The notes: a model not told the origin generated them from the letters alone. DNA of 64,000 nt from CALLMM01 sp964429855 (GCA_964429855.1 CAYSDM010000018.1:10150-74149), one strand, 5' to 3'. Positions 43,698-53,362 are shown, numbered from the stretch's first letter. Program-made: numbers and translations.

Positions 43698-44546
43698 ATG
43701 AAACTGACCAAAGAATCCGCCGCTGTCTTTGTGCCGGACGGATGGCCGGTGGAGGAGGCGTTGCGCCGCACCACGCATCTGGGAATTGGCGCGCATCAGG
43801 ACGATCTGGAGATCATGTGTCTGGAGGGCATACTTGCCGGTTTCGGCAGTCCCGACCAGTGGTTTACTGGCGTGGTGGTGACCGATGGCGGCGGCAGCGC
43901 GCGCGACGGCTTATACGCCGACTACACCGACGAAATGATGCGGAAGGTGCGACGGCGCGAGCAGAACAAGGCAGCGGTGATCGGGGAGTATGCGGCGGCG
44001 GTCTTTATGGACTTCTCCAGTTCTGAGGTGAAGAACCCGGCGAATACGACGCCTGCCGAGGATATCGGGAGACTTCTGCTTGCGACGACTCCCGAAGTGG
44101 TCTATACCCATAATCTGGCGGACAAGCATCCGACGCATGTTGGGGTCGCCATGAACGTGGTGCGCGCCATTCGCGCTCTGCCGATGGATCAGCGACCGAA
44201 AAAGCTCTATGGCTGCGAGGTCTGGCGCGATCTGGACTGGATGATTGACGAAGATAAGGTCGTGTTCCGGCTGGACAGCCATGAAAACATCGCCATGTCG
44301 CTCGTAGGCGTCTTCGATTCTCAGATTGTCGGCGGAAAACGCTACGATCTGGCGACGATGGGGCGTCGCCGCGCGCACGCCACCTATCATGAGAGTCACT
44401 CCGTAGACGCCTCACAACTGGTAAACTTCGGCATGGACCTGACGCCATTGATCGAGGATGATCGCCTGAGCGCGACCTCCTACGTACTGGATCACATCGA
44501 GCGTTTCGCCGCCGATGTCCGCAGCAACCTGTCAAAGTTCGAGTAG
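43698..44546 (+). CDS. PIG-L family deacetylase
   Basis: A 282-residue zinc deacetylase of the LmbE/PIG-L type, which removes acetyl groups from N-acetylglucosaminyl conjugates (for example GlcNAc-PI, mycothiol or bacillithiol precursors). The metal motif is GAHQDDLEIMC, with Gln where Pro is usual (AHPDDxE), and the second zinc His is in DKHPTHVGV. The substrate is unknown. It sits in one unit with the jelly-roll and ROK proteins, suggesting use of an amino sugar conjugate; that is inference. Confidence 0.88.
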   Translation: MKLTKESAAVFVPDGWPVEEALRRTTHLGIGAHQDDLEIMCLEGILAGFGSPDQWFTGVVVTDGGGSARDGLYADYTDEMMRKVRRREQNKAAVIGEYAAAVFMDFSSSEVKNPANTTPAEDIGRLLLATTPEVVYTHNLADKHPTHVGVAMNVVRAIRALPMDQRPKKLYGCEVWRDLDWMIDEDKVVFRLDSHENIAMSLVGVFDSQIVGGKRYDLATMGRRRAHATYHESHSVDASQLVNFGMDLTPLIEDDRLSATSYVLDHIERFAADVRSNLSKFE

Positions 44547-44549
44547 AGG

Positions 44550-44589
44550 ATCATGTATATCGAGGGATTTCTCTCTCGATATACATGAT
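44550..44589. terminator. Perfect 15-bp inverted repeat between convergent genes
   Basis: ATCATGTATATCGAG (44550-44564) and its exact complement (44575-44589) flank a 10-base loop. It lies between the PIG-L gene and the convergent ROK kinase. No U tract follows on either strand, so it may be an atypical bidirectional terminator. Confidence 0.55.
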
Positions 44590-44620
44590 GACAAAGCGCT
44601 GTCATCCTGACACGATTATC

Positions 44621-45637
44621 CTACTCCTGTCCGTCCACCTTTTGCCAGGCAAGCACTGCCGCGCCTTTGACTCCGGCATCGCCGCCCAGCGTCGCCTCGA
44701 CGATCTGACAGGTGTTGTGCATGGAGTAGACCGCGTGGATTCGCAGCGAGTTCTCGGCGGCATTCAGCAGTCCGGTCGCTTTGCGAATGCCCCCGCCCAG
44801 TACCACGATCTCCGGGTTGAAGATCATCACCGCGTTGGCGATGCCGATCCCCAGGTAGTAGCCGATCTCCTGAAACACCTCACAGGCAACGGTATCGCCG
44901 ACACGGGCGGCTTCGTCTATCATCAGCGGGGTCAGCGCGGTGCGATCCTTCTCCACCTTCTCGCGCAGCAAGGTGGGGCGATTTGTCTCAATGACGCGCA
45001 TGGCGCGCTCAACAATTCCCGTCGTGCCGCAGTAGGCTTCCAGACAGCCGAAGTTGCCGCAGCCGCACCGCCATCCCCCGGCGACGATAGTTTGATGACC
45101 CAGTTCCACCGCGCCTCCGGTGCTCCCGACGATCAGGCGTCCGTGACTGATGACGCCGCTGCCGATCCCGGTTCCCAGCGTGAACATCACCATATCGTTG
45201 ACGCCCCGCCCGGAGCCGTAGCGGAACTCTCCCAGCGCGGCGATATTGGCGTCATTGCCCGCGTAGGTCGCGATCTTCAGCGCTTCCGAAACCGGTTCCG
45301 TAAAGGGCACATTCAGAAACATGCGGAACTGCCCGTCAACCGTCTCTCCGAAGTTGGGAGACCAGATGATGAGACCGGAGCCTGGCACAATATGACCGGG
45401 AACCGCCATGCCCACCGCGCCGATATGCTCTGCAGTCAGATGGGCGGCGGCAATTGCCTCCTCAACGGTCTTTGCGACCTGCGCGACGACGCGCTCCTTT
45501 CCATTTCGCGCCTCGGAAGGGTTCTGCACCTGTGAGATGATGTCGCCCTCGCGGTCTATCACCGCGGCGCGAACATTCGTTCCACCCAGGTCTACGCCGA
45601 CCACATATTTTGCATCCGCTTTCGGCTGATAGTTCAT
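44621..45637 (-). CDS. ROK-family sugar kinase (glucokinase-like)
   Basis: A 338-residue ROK protein. Phosphate loop VGVDLGGTNVRAAVID at the N-terminus, catalytic region GNDANIAALGE, ELGHQTIV, and the complete zinc motif CGCGNFGCLEAYC. This is the profile of polyphosphate/ATP glucokinases and N-acetylglucosamine or mannose kinases; the sugar is not predictable. The start is the ATG at 45637 (AGGAGC upstream); a longer frame overlaps the amidohydrolase gene. There is no helix-turn-helix, so it is a kinase and not a ROK repressor. Confidence 0.92.
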   Translation of the reverse strand: MNYQPKADAKYVVGVDLGGTNVRAAVIDREGDIISQVQNPSEARNGKERVVAQVAKTVEEAIAAAHLTAEHIGAVGMAVPGHIVPGSGLIIWSPNFGETVDGQFRMFLNVPFTEPVSEALKIATYAGNDANIAALGEFRYGSGRGVNDMVMFTLGTGIGSGVISHGRLIVGSTGGAVELGHQTIVAGGWRCGCGNFGCLEAYCGTTGIVERAMRVIETNRPTLLREKVEKDRTALTPLMIDEAARVGDTVACEVFQEIGYYLGIGIANAVMIFNPEIVVLGGGIRKATGLLNAAENSLRIHAVYSMHNTCQIVEATLGGDAGVKGAAVLAWQKVDGQE

Positions 45638-45698
45638 AAAATGCTCCTGTAACAGGCAAGGACAGGCTGGTGGATGAAGCGCACTCTCTTGCCCGAAT

Positions 45699-48341
45699 CT
45701 ACTTCTTCTTAAACTGATCGTAAAGCTGGCTGTGCCGGCTGACCAGCGGAACCTCGACACCGCCGATAAACATACGACGGATTTTCGTGCGATACTCTAA
45801 CGGGTCGCCATCCGTCAGTATCAGGTCTGCAATCTTCCCAACCTCAATCGAGCCGAAATCCTTCCCGACGCCCAGAATCTGCGCCGGATAGAGCGTAATA
45901 GCTTTCAACGCCTCCTCTTTCGGCAGACCGTAAGCGGCGGCAAGTCCGGCATGAAGCGTCAGGTTGGACGAATCGGATGTCGCGATACAAAACTTGATGC
46001 CGGCGTCAAAGATACGTTTTGGCGCGGAGAAGTGTCGGTCATAGGAGTCGCTTGCGCCGATGCTTCCGAACAGTCCGGTATAGATCACCGGGACTCCGTT
46101 CGTGTTCAGAACGGCTGCCGCCCTGTCCGCCTCGCTTCCACCCGTTATGATGACCCGCACGTTGTTGCGCACGCCAAACTGCACCGCCTGCTCGATGTCA
46201 TCGGGCTGGTTCGCAGAGAGGATCACCGGACGCTCTTTACGAACGACCGGGATGATCGCCTGTAGCAGAAGGTTTCCTCTCGGCGGACGCAGAGAGGGGT
46301 CCGCGCCGCGTTTGAAAGTATCCCACTGCTGTGCGTAGTCCCGCGCTTCGCTGAGGGACTTTTCCACCAATTCGCGGACGCTGAGGGAAGAGTTCTGCGC
46401 CGGTGCATTGCTCCCGGTAGGCGCGAAAACCGGTTCTCCGCCGGAAGGGGGACCGGAAGCGCCGGGCGCGCCGCTCAAACTGAGCGCCTGCGCCGCCTCG
46501 CCGACAATTGTCGCTTCCTGGACGGTTCTTCCCGCAGTTCGCATCAACGCGCTCTGACCCATCCAGCCGGAGCCGCGAGGCGAGACCAGCGCGGCGGTGA
46601 TTCCAGCGCAACGCGCCACGCCGATCCATGCGCTGTGGGAGTTGTAAGCGTCCGCCGCGCGCAACTGCGCCTTCATCGCCCCGCGCTCGCCCAGATCCTG
46701 GGTCTCCTGAACCGAAGATATTTCTGTCAGGCCCAGTGAAGTCGCGGCGTTGATAAAGCCCGGGTAGACCGATAGACCTCTTGTGTTGATGACACGCACT
46801 CCGGAGGGAACCGCCACATCGGTTCCTACCGCCTTGATACGCCCGTTCTCCACCAGAATCGTTCCGCGCTCGATAACCGGGCCTGAGACGGTCACGATAC
46901 GCGCATCGGTCAGTGCGAATGTCGAACCGCTCAGTGCGGTGGAGGTCGGAACCTGTATGGGAACAAAGGTGGACACGGGAACCGTCGGCTTTGTTTCAGC
47001 AACCGTCTGCGGAGCGGGATTCGTCGTAGCGGGAGGCATGGGGGCGGAATTCGCGGGATTGACGGGGGGAACCGGAAGGCCAAATGAGATCGTTCCGTCC
47101 GCTTTTCGTTCGAAATAGACCTGTCCATCAATCAGCGTCATAACGCATCGGCTGTAGACGCTCAGCGGATGCCCCTCCCATACGGTAATATCTGCGTCCT
47201 TGCCCGCCTCGATGGAACCGACACGATCATCAACCCCTAGCTGCCATGCGGGATTGATGGTCACCAGCGCAAGGCACTGATCGTCCGTTAAACCTCCGTA
47301 TCGAAGCGACTTTGCCGCTTCATAGTTCAATCCTGTGCGAACGACGGGCCAGTCGGTGTTGAGCGAGGCGCGGACGCCCCACTGCATCATTGCAGCGGCA
47401 TTGAAACTGATACCGTCGTAAGCTTCCACCTTATAGCCCCAGTTGTCGGCGAAGGTGGATGCGCCGATATTGCGCTTCGCCATCTCTGGCGCGACTTTAT
47501 AACCCTCCAGCACATGCTGAAATGCGCCGATCTTGAAGCCATATTCGTCCGAGAGTTTCATCATCATCTCGATCTCATCGGCGCGATAGGAGTGACACTG
47601 CACCCAGGTTTCGCATCGCAAGACCGCCGCCAGACTCTCCAGTTCCAGGTCTTTACGCGGCGGGATCACGTTCTCCCCCGCCTGCTTTTTCCGCTGGTAC
47701 TCCTCCCAGTCGCGCATATACTCTCGCGCCGCAGTGAACCGCTGCCGGTAGGTATCCGCCACGCCGAGTCGAGAAGCGATGCCGCGATCCTGATGGACGC
47801 GTTTGGGGTTCTCGCCCAGCGCGAATTTGATATGCTTTCGCGCCCCCTCAAACTTCAACTCCTCCGCCGATTTTCCCCAGCGCATCTTCAGGGTCTGGGT
47901 TAAGCCGCCGATGGGATTCGCGCTGCCGTGCATGGCGTTAACCGTCGTTACGCCCCGCGCCAGATTCAGCTTGATGCTGTTGTCTTTTTCGTTGATGACA
48001 TCTCCAATATCTACTTCCGCCGAGACGACCTCTGCCGCTTCGTTCACTCCGCCTTCAATGGCAAGGTGAACATGCGTATCCACCATACCCGGCATGAGGA
48101 ATTTGCCTTTGAGATCTATGACCTTCGCCTCTTTTGAAGCCTTCAGGTTGCGTCCCACCGCCGCGATCTTTCCGTCGCGAATCAGAACATCGCCCTCTCT
48201 GATCGTTCCTTTTGTGACAGTGAGAACGGTAGCGTCTTTGAGCAGAATCTCCTCGGCACGCAGAGGCGCTGTAAAGCCGTAACCGAGCGATAGGATGACA
48301 CCGATCAGGCTCAGAATAGACTTTTTTATGGATAATCTCAT
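45699..48341 (-). CDS. Tandem amidohydrolase fusion, exported
   Basis: An 880-residue exported protein made of two amidohydrolase-superfamily (imidazolonepropionase-like) domains. Domain 1 (about 30-440) has the metal set: DTHVHLA (HxH, about 86), CHSYRADE, QHVLEGYK and NTDWPV, and ends INPAWQLGVDDRVGSIEAGKD. A Pro/Ala-rich linker (about 430-480) follows. Domain 2 (about 480-870) begins LTDARIVTVSGPV but has NAATSLGL at the HxH place and seems to lack metal ligands. The ATG overlaps the stop of the upstream amidohydrolase gene by 4 bases. Substrates unknown. Confidence 0.9.
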   Translation of the reverse strand: MRLSIKKSILSLIGVILSLGYGFTAPLRAEEILLKDATVLTVTKGTIREGDVLIRDGKIAAVGRNLKASKEAKVIDLKGKFLMPGMVDTHVHLAIEGGVNEAAEVVSAEVDIGDVINEKDNSIKLNLARGVTTVNAMHGSANPIGGLTQTLKMRWGKSAEELKFEGARKHIKFALGENPKRVHQDRGIASRLGVADTYRQRFTAAREYMRDWEEYQRKKQAGENVIPPRKDLELESLAAVLRCETWVQCHSYRADEIEMMMKLSDEYGFKIGAFQHVLEGYKVAPEMAKRNIGASTFADNWGYKVEAYDGISFNAAAMMQWGVRASLNTDWPVVRTGLNYEAAKSLRYGGLTDDQCLALVTINPAWQLGVDDRVGSIEAGKDADITVWEGHPLSVYSRCVMTLIDGQVYFERKADGTISFGLPVPPVNPANSAPMPPATTNPAPQTVAETKPTVPVSTFVPIQVPTSTALSGSTFALTDARIVTVSGPVIERGTILVENGRIKAVGTDVAVPSGVRVINTRGLSVYPGFINAATSLGLTEISSVQETQDLGERGAMKAQLRAADAYNSHSAWIGVARCAGITAALVSPRGSGWMGQSALMRTAGRTVQEATIVGEAAQALSLSGAPGASGPPSGGEPVFAPTGSNAPAQNSSLSVRELVEKSLSEARDYAQQWDTFKRGADPSLRPPRGNLLLQAIIPVVRKERPVILSANQPDDIEQAVQFGVRNNVRVIITGGSEADRAAAVLNTNGVPVIYTGLFGSIGASDSYDRHFSAPKRIFDAGIKFCIATSDSSNLTLHAGLAAAYGLPKEEALKAITLYPAQILGVGKDFGSIEVGKIADLILTDGDPLEYRTKIRRMFIGGVEVPLVSRHSQLYDQFKKK

Positions 48342-49654
48342 CGGTGGTCGTCCTCCCCGGTGTGAATGCAGGCGTCGTCATGGTCAATGCTGGCATAGGC
48401 GATTCCGTCTTCCGGGAGCGGCATCGGACGCGGACCGATCTCCGCCTTCAGCTCCGTCGGCTCGATTCGCTTGCCTTTGACGATGGTAAATCGGATCTTC
48501 GTCCCCTTCTTGAACAGGTCGCCATCCGTGATGACCAGGTTCGCCATCTTTCCGGGAGTGATCGTCCCGATCCGGTCGCTGACTCCGAGAAGCTGTGCGG
48601 GAACAAGCGTCAAAGCCGCCAGAGCCGCCTCGGGCGAGAGACCTTTTTCCACCAGCGCGAGCGACTTTGAGCGCAGGTTATTCGCATCGCTGACAGACAT
48701 CTCCAGTTGATTGGAAGCCAGCGCGAACGGTATGCCTGCTCTGGAGAGAGCCAGAGCGGGATTCCAGTCATCGGTCAGAATAACTGCCGCCTTCTGCTGC
48801 GCCAGTCGAGACGACACTTTCTCCGATTCCCTGCCACCCAGTATCAGCAGGCGCAGGTTAAACTCGGCAGCGATCTTCAAGCCGCGACGAATATCGTTTT
48901 CGTTCTGAGCGGAGTAGAAGGCCGGTATTTTGCCTTCGGCGGCTAAGCCGAGACTCTCCAGCCTGTCATCCGTCTTCTCCGGTTTTCGGTTGCGATAGTC
49001 TATACCGTCGTAGAGAGACTGACGAAGGAAGGCGAACGCACCCATCAATGTGCTTGGATAAGCGTTGAATCCGCGAGACTGCGTATTGAGGTTGATGGAG
49101 GCGCGATCTTTCATCAACATGGAAGAGGTATCTCCCGGCACAAGCGTCATCAGGACGTTTTCGCCGGGGGTCAGTACGCCGCGTGTTCCGAAAAGCGCGC
49201 TGGTATAACCGTTGTTGCGCATCGCCGCGATTGCCTGCGCGTTGGCGTTGAACCCTTCCGTCGCCTTGCGCCAGGGCAGAGGTGTGGGAGGAGGAGGAGG
49301 AGTGGAGGATTGACCTCCGCGCCTCTGCCCTCCCTGAGTCCCGCCTGTCGGAGCGGGAGGAGCTGCCGCGGGAGGCGCGGAGACCCCTGCCAGACAGTAG
49401 GCGTCAATCAGTCCGGGATAGACGGTCAAACCCTTCCCGTCAATGATCTGCGCTCCCGCGGGAATCTCCACATTCGCGCCGACCGTTTTAATTTGATCGC
49501 CCATGATGACGACGGAACCGCTCTCGATCACCGCTCCGTCTACCGGCACAATCCGCGCTCCCTGTATCACAAGCGCGGTCTGTCCTCTTGCAATGCTGCC
49601 GAGAAGTAGAGAATAGAAAATAGCAAGCGTTCCGAGGCGTTTCAAACATCTCAT
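48338..49654 (-). CDS. Amidohydrolase-like protein without HxH metal site
   Basis: A 438-residue exported protein (signal peptide with LLLGSIARGQ) resembling domain 2 of the following gene. The beta-sandwich opening IQGARIVPVDGAVIESG and the closing LGVSDRIGTITPGKMANLVI are those of imidazolonepropionase-like amidohydrolases, but the metal motif reads DAYCLAGV where HxH is expected. A Gly/Pro-rich insertion (about residues 100-125) follows. It is probably not a normal metal-dependent hydrolase. It is 15 bases after the 5'-nucleotidase gene and coupled to the fusion gene. Confidence 0.85.
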   Translation of the reverse strand: MRCLKRLGTLAIFYSLLLGSIARGQTALVIQGARIVPVDGAVIESGSVVIMGDQIKTVGANVEIPAGAQIIDGKGLTVYPGLIDAYCLAGVSAPPAAAPPAPTGGTQGGQRRGGQSSTPPPPPTPLPWRKATEGFNANAQAIAAMRNNGYTSALFGTRGVLTPGENVLMTLVPGDTSSMLMKDRASINLNTQSRGFNAYPSTLMGAFAFLRQSLYDGIDYRNRKPEKTDDRLESLGLAAEGKIPAFYSAQNENDIRRGLKIAAEFNLRLLILGGRESEKVSSRLAQQKAAVILTDDWNPALALSRAGIPFALASNQLEMSVSDANNLRSKSLALVEKGLSPEAALAALTLVPAQLLGVSDRIGTITPGKMANLVITDGDLFKKGTKIRFTIVKGKRIEPTELKAEIGPRPMPLPEDGIAYASIDHDDACIHTGEDDHR

Positions 49655-49669
49655 GAAAGTGTCCTGTCC

Positions 49670-51199
49670 TTAATCGGTGATGCGGATGATGCGTCTGCCA
49701 TCATAGGCGGGCTTGATCGTCTTCTGCTTGCGGATATATTCGACCAGCGCGCCGATGCGGGATATGCCGGTATCGGTCTTCTCCGTGATATCTCTGAGAA
49801 TAAACTGCGCGTAGTAGCTGTTCGTGGAACCGAAATAGGCGCGTGAATCCTCTATCGGCTGTCCGCCAATCGTCGCTTCTTTCAGTCTGCCGTACTCGAT
49901 CACATAGCGAATCCCGGATACGGCGGGACGCTCCTTTTCCAGCAGCGTTTTTAACCGGCTGCCGGTGATCCTGAAAGTGATGATTGTGTTGGAGAAGGGA
50001 TCAGTGGCGACAAGGTCCGCATAGGTGATGGGACCGCGAACCAGCGGAGAGCGCACGCCCCCCAGATTCTGAAGATCGAACTCGGTGCCTGCTGTGGCGC
50101 GCATGGCATCCGCCATCAGATTGTATTCCGCGTAGTCAGTTCCTTTACTGGTGAAGTCGTCCAGCGCTTCTCCGATCACCTCGCCGTATTTTCCGGCAAT
50201 CGGTTCCCAGTAACGCTTGATGACGCTGCTGACCTCCGGGTCTTCCGGGATTCTGGAGAGAATCGGGAGCAGCCTGCCGTCATAACGGGAGATCGTCCAT
50301 CTTCCTTCGTCGGAGCGTCGCAGTGTCAGGTTCAGTCTTCCAAGCGTTCCCGCCCACTGGAAGTTTTGAACAATGATGGTTCCGTTGACGGAATCGGGAG
50401 AAACGGGAACATTGGCCAGGAAGAGCGGCTGTGGCAGCATGGTGTGAGAGTGTCCGCCGACAATCACGTCAATGCCATCTACGGCGGTGGCAAGCTGCCG
50501 ATCCTCCTCCACGCCGATATGCGTCACTGCCACCACGAAGTCTGCCTGTCGGCGCAGTTCGGGAACCAGTTTTCGAGCAGTGGCGATGGCATCGGCGATA
50601 GTCAGGTCGTTGCGCGCTCCGGGGTAGGTGCGGGTAGATTCCGTTATCAGTCCGAAGAAGGCGATCTTCGCCCCTTCGACTTCACGAATCAGGTAGGGAG
50701 TGGTCAACGGCTGTCCGGTCTCTTTGACGAGGGCGTTTGCGCAGAGAATGGGGAACTTTGCATCTGAGACCATTTTCCGAACCTGCGGCAGGAGGTTGCT
50801 AAACTCGTGGTTGCCGAAGCAGGCTAAATCGTATCCTATGGCATTCTTAACGGCGATATCCGCGTCGCCTTTATACTCAGTAGAGAAGGGCGTCCCGTCC
50901 ATCCAGTCCCCGGCGTCAATCAACATCACCTGCCTGCCCGGCTCTTTGCGTATCTGCTTTACCAGCGTGGCGCGTCGGGCTGCCCCGCCGATATTTCGTC
51001 GGGACTTCAGGCGGGAGAGGGGAGAGCCGGGTTCAAAAGTCTCCGGGTAACTGTAGGGCAGAATATGCCCGTGCGTATCGTTGGTGTGTAGAATGGTGAA
51101 CTGAATGGTGCGCGGCGTATCGGCATGAAGAGCCGCTGCCTGAATCGACAACAGAAGCAGACCAATGAAAGCTGCTCGGATCGCAAGGCGAGGCTGCAT
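49670..51199 (-). CDS. Secreted 5'-nucleotidase/UshA-like enzyme
   Basis: A 509-residue exported enzyme with signal peptide (to about 27). N-terminal metallophosphatase domain: TILHTNDTHGH, LIDAGDWMDG, CFGNHEFSN, VAVTHIGV, GGHSHTML. C-terminal 5'-nucleotidase domain (about 330-490) with NLMADAMRA and NLGGVRSPL, and the substrate-stacking region TDPFSNTI. Such proteins hydrolyse nucleotides or UDP-sugars in the periplasm. It is first in the operon with the amidohydrolases. Confidence 0.93.
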   Translation of the reverse strand: MQPRLAIRAAFIGLLLLSIQAAALHADTPRTIQFTILHTNDTHGHILPYSYPETFEPGSPLSRLKSRRNIGGAARRATLVKQIRKEPGRQVMLIDAGDWMDGTPFSTEYKGDADIAVKNAIGYDLACFGNHEFSNLLPQVRKMVSDAKFPILCANALVKETGQPLTTPYLIREVEGAKIAFFGLITESTRTYPGARNDLTIADAIATARKLVPELRRQADFVVAVTHIGVEEDRQLATAVDGIDVIVGGHSHTMLPQPLFLANVPVSPDSVNGTIIVQNFQWAGTLGRLNLTLRRSDEGRWTISRYDGRLLPILSRIPEDPEVSSVIKRYWEPIAGKYGEVIGEALDDFTSKGTDYAEYNLMADAMRATAGTEFDLQNLGGVRSPLVRGPITYADLVATDPFSNTIITFRITGSRLKTLLEKERPAVSGIRYVIEYGRLKEATIGGQPIEDSRAYFGSTNSYYAQFILRDITEKTDTGISRIGALVEYIRKQKTIKPAYDGRRIIRITD

Positions 51200-51315
51200 G
51201 AAGGACTCCTTACACTGTGAAGAGAGACGACGCGGTCAAACGGAACTCAGGTGAAAAGATTGTACTGCAAAAACGACCGGGAACGCAAGACGATGATCTG
51301 CTGAAGGAGAGGGAT

Positions 51316-51350
51316 AAAAACGACGCCTCCGGAAAAAAACGGAGGCGTTG
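51316..51350 (-). terminator. groEL terminator
   Basis: A 9-bp GC stem (51323-51331 with 51340-51348) and loop GAAAAAAA; on the minus strand it is followed by CGTTTTTATC, placing a good terminator about 30 bases after the groEL stop. Confidence 0.85.
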
Positions 51351-51376
51351 GAACTATCTTGAGGCGTCAGGAGAGT

Positions 51377-52996
51377 CTAGTCGTAGTCCATGTGCGGATC
51401 GCCTGCCGGAGCCGCCTTCTTCTTCTCAGGCTTCTCCACGATCAGTGTCTCTGTGCTGAGAAGCATTCCCGCGATAGAGGCGGCGTTCTCCAGCGCAGAG
51501 CGCGTCACCTTGACCGGGTCCACGATTCCGCTCTTGATCAGATCCACATACTCATCGGTCAGCGCATTAAAGCCCTGTCCCTTTGGCAGCTTGCGAACCT
51601 TCTCCACAATGATCGAGCCTTCGTGACCGGCGTTATTAGCGATCTGGCGGAGCGGCTCCTCCAGCGCGCGGCGCACAATGGCGACGCCATGCTTCTCATC
51701 GGCATCCGAGCCGAGGTCTGCCAGCGCATCCTGAGCGTAGAGCAGGGTGACGCCTCCACCGGGAACGATTCCCTCCTCAACCGCAGCGCGGGTTGCAGAG
51801 AGGGCATCCTCGAATCGGTGCTTCTTCTCTTTCAGTTCGGTCTCGGTTGCCGCGCCGACCTTGATGACCGCCACGCCGCCTGCGAGCTTCGCCAGACGCT
51901 CCTGCAGCTTCTCGCGGTCATAGGAGCTATCGGTCTCCTCGATCTGTCGTCGAATCTGATTGATGCGCCCGGTCACCGCCTCATGCGTGCCGGCTCCCTC
52001 GATAATGGTCGTCTCTTCCTTGCTGATAATGACCTTCTTGGCGGTTCCGAGCATGGAGAAGTCTACGTTTTCCAGCTTGATGCCGAGGTCTTCGCTCAGG
52101 AATTTTCCGCCGGTCAGGATGGCGATATCCTCCAGCATCGCTTTGCGGCGGTCACCGAAACCAGGAGCTTTCACCGCGACGGAGTTCAGGATTCCGCGCA
52201 TCTTGTTAACGACGAGAGTCGCAATGGCGTCGCCATCCACATCCTCACAGATAATGAGCAGCGGCTTGCGGGACTGGGCAATCTTCTCCAGCAGCGGGAT
52301 CAGGTCTGCGGCGGAACTGATCTTCTTCTCATGGATGAGGATCAGCGGATCTTCCAGAACCGCCTCCATATGCTCCGGATCGGTCACGAAATAGGGAGAG
52401 ATGTAGCCCTTATCAAACTGCATTCCTTCGACGACTTCCAGCGAATCCGAGGTGCCTTTGCCCTCTTCCACTGTGATAACGCCGTCCTTGCCAACTTTGT
52501 CCATCGCCTCGGCGATGATCTTGCCGATCTCCGCGCTGTTTCCGGCTATCGCGGCGACGTTGGCGACCTCCTCATGTCCCTGTACCTCTATCCCTTCCGC
52601 CTTGATAACCTCGACCGCCTTCTCGACCGCCAGTTCAATCCCGCGACGAACCGACATCGGGTTGCCGCCTGCCGCCACATAGCGCAGTCCCTCATTGACG
52701 ATTGCCTGCGCCAGCACGGTGGCAGTGGTGGTTCCATCTCCGGCGACATCGTTGGTCTTGGAGGCGACCTCCTTCACCAACTGCGCCCCCATATTCTCAT
52801 ACGGGTCTTCCAGTTCGATCTCTTTGGCGACGGTAACTCCGTCCTTCGTAAAGGTCGGCGAACCCCACGACTTTGCCAGCACGACATTCCTGCCGCGCGG
52901 TCCCAGGGTGACCTTCACGGCATTCGCCACGGCGTTCGCGCCGCGCTCCAGGGCGCGCCGCGCCTCCTCGTCAAACTTTAACTGTTTCGCTGCCAT
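51377..52996 (-). CDS. groL: Chaperonin GroEL
   Basis: 60-kDa chaperonin subunit, 539 residues. VTLGPRGRNVVL, GDGTTTATVLAQ and GGGVTLLYA are the ATP and hinge signatures. The C-terminus is KKKAAPAGDPHMDYD and lacks the Gly-Gly-Met repeats common in Proteobacteria. The start is the second ATG (52996), five bases after GGAGG; an ATG three bases earlier is too close. It is cotranscribed with groES and under the CIRCE element. Confidence 0.98.
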   Translation of the reverse strand: MAAKQLKFDEEARRALERGANAVANAVKVTLGPRGRNVVLAKSWGSPTFTKDGVTVAKEIELEDPYENMGAQLVKEVASKTNDVAGDGTTTATVLAQAIVNEGLRYVAAGGNPMSVRRGIELAVEKAVEVIKAEGIEVQGHEEVANVAAIAGNSAEIGKIIAEAMDKVGKDGVITVEEGKGTSDSLEVVEGMQFDKGYISPYFVTDPEHMEAVLEDPLILIHEKKISSAADLIPLLEKIAQSRKPLLIICEDVDGDAIATLVVNKMRGILNSVAVKAPGFGDRRKAMLEDIAILTGGKFLSEDLGIKLENVDFSMLGTAKKVIISKEETTIIEGAGTHEAVTGRINQIRRQIEETDSSYDREKLQERLAKLAGGVAVIKVGAATETELKEKKHRFEDALSATRAAVEEGIVPGGGVTLLYAQDALADLGSDADEKHGVAIVRRALEEPLRQIANNAGHEGSIIVEKVRKLPKGQGFNALTDEYVDLIKSGIVDPVKVTRSALENAASIAGMLLSTETLIVEKPEKKKAAPAGDPHMDYD

Positions 52997-53025
52997 CATA
53001 ACCTCCAGAACGAAATGGGTGAAAG

Positions 53026-53313
53026 CTACTCTTTGATCGCGTAGATCTGATCTTCATCAAGAATAACGTAATCTTTTCCCTGCAGGGTAACTTCCGTTCC
53101 ACCGTACTTGGAATAGATAACCGTCTGTCCGATCTGCACCGACAACGGAACCACCGTCCCATCCTCCAGCGTGCGTCCGGTGCCAACGGCAACCACACGA
53201 CCCTCGAAGGGCTTCTTCTTTGCGGAGTCCGGCAGAACGATACCTCCGGCGGTCGTCTCCTCCTGCTCGCTCGGTTCGACGACAACTTTGGTAGCCAATG
53301 GTCGTAAGGACAT
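53026..53313 (-). CDS. groES: Co-chaperonin GroES
   Basis: 10-kDa co-chaperonin, 95 residues, standard length. Opening LRPLATKVVVEP, mobile loop EETTAGGIVLPD with the Ile-Val-Leu that docks on GroEL, and ending IYAIKE. GGGAGGTGA lies five bases before the ATG. First gene of the groESL operon. Confidence 0.97.
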   Translation of the reverse strand: MSLRPLATKVVVEPSEQEETTAGGIVLPDSAKKKPFEGRVVAVGTGRTLEDGTVVPLSVQIGQTVIYSKYGGTEVTLQGKDYVILDEDQIYAIKE

Positions 53314-53362
53314 GGTAATTCACCTCCCGGAGATCATCCTCCGTAGCCTGTAAAACATGAAA

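Noticed and set aside
51359..52981. A 540-codon open frame on the plus strand opposite groEL
   Set aside because: It mirrors groEL over its full length, has no conserved domain and low-complexity composition. Long antisense frames are usual opposite GC-rich conserved genes.
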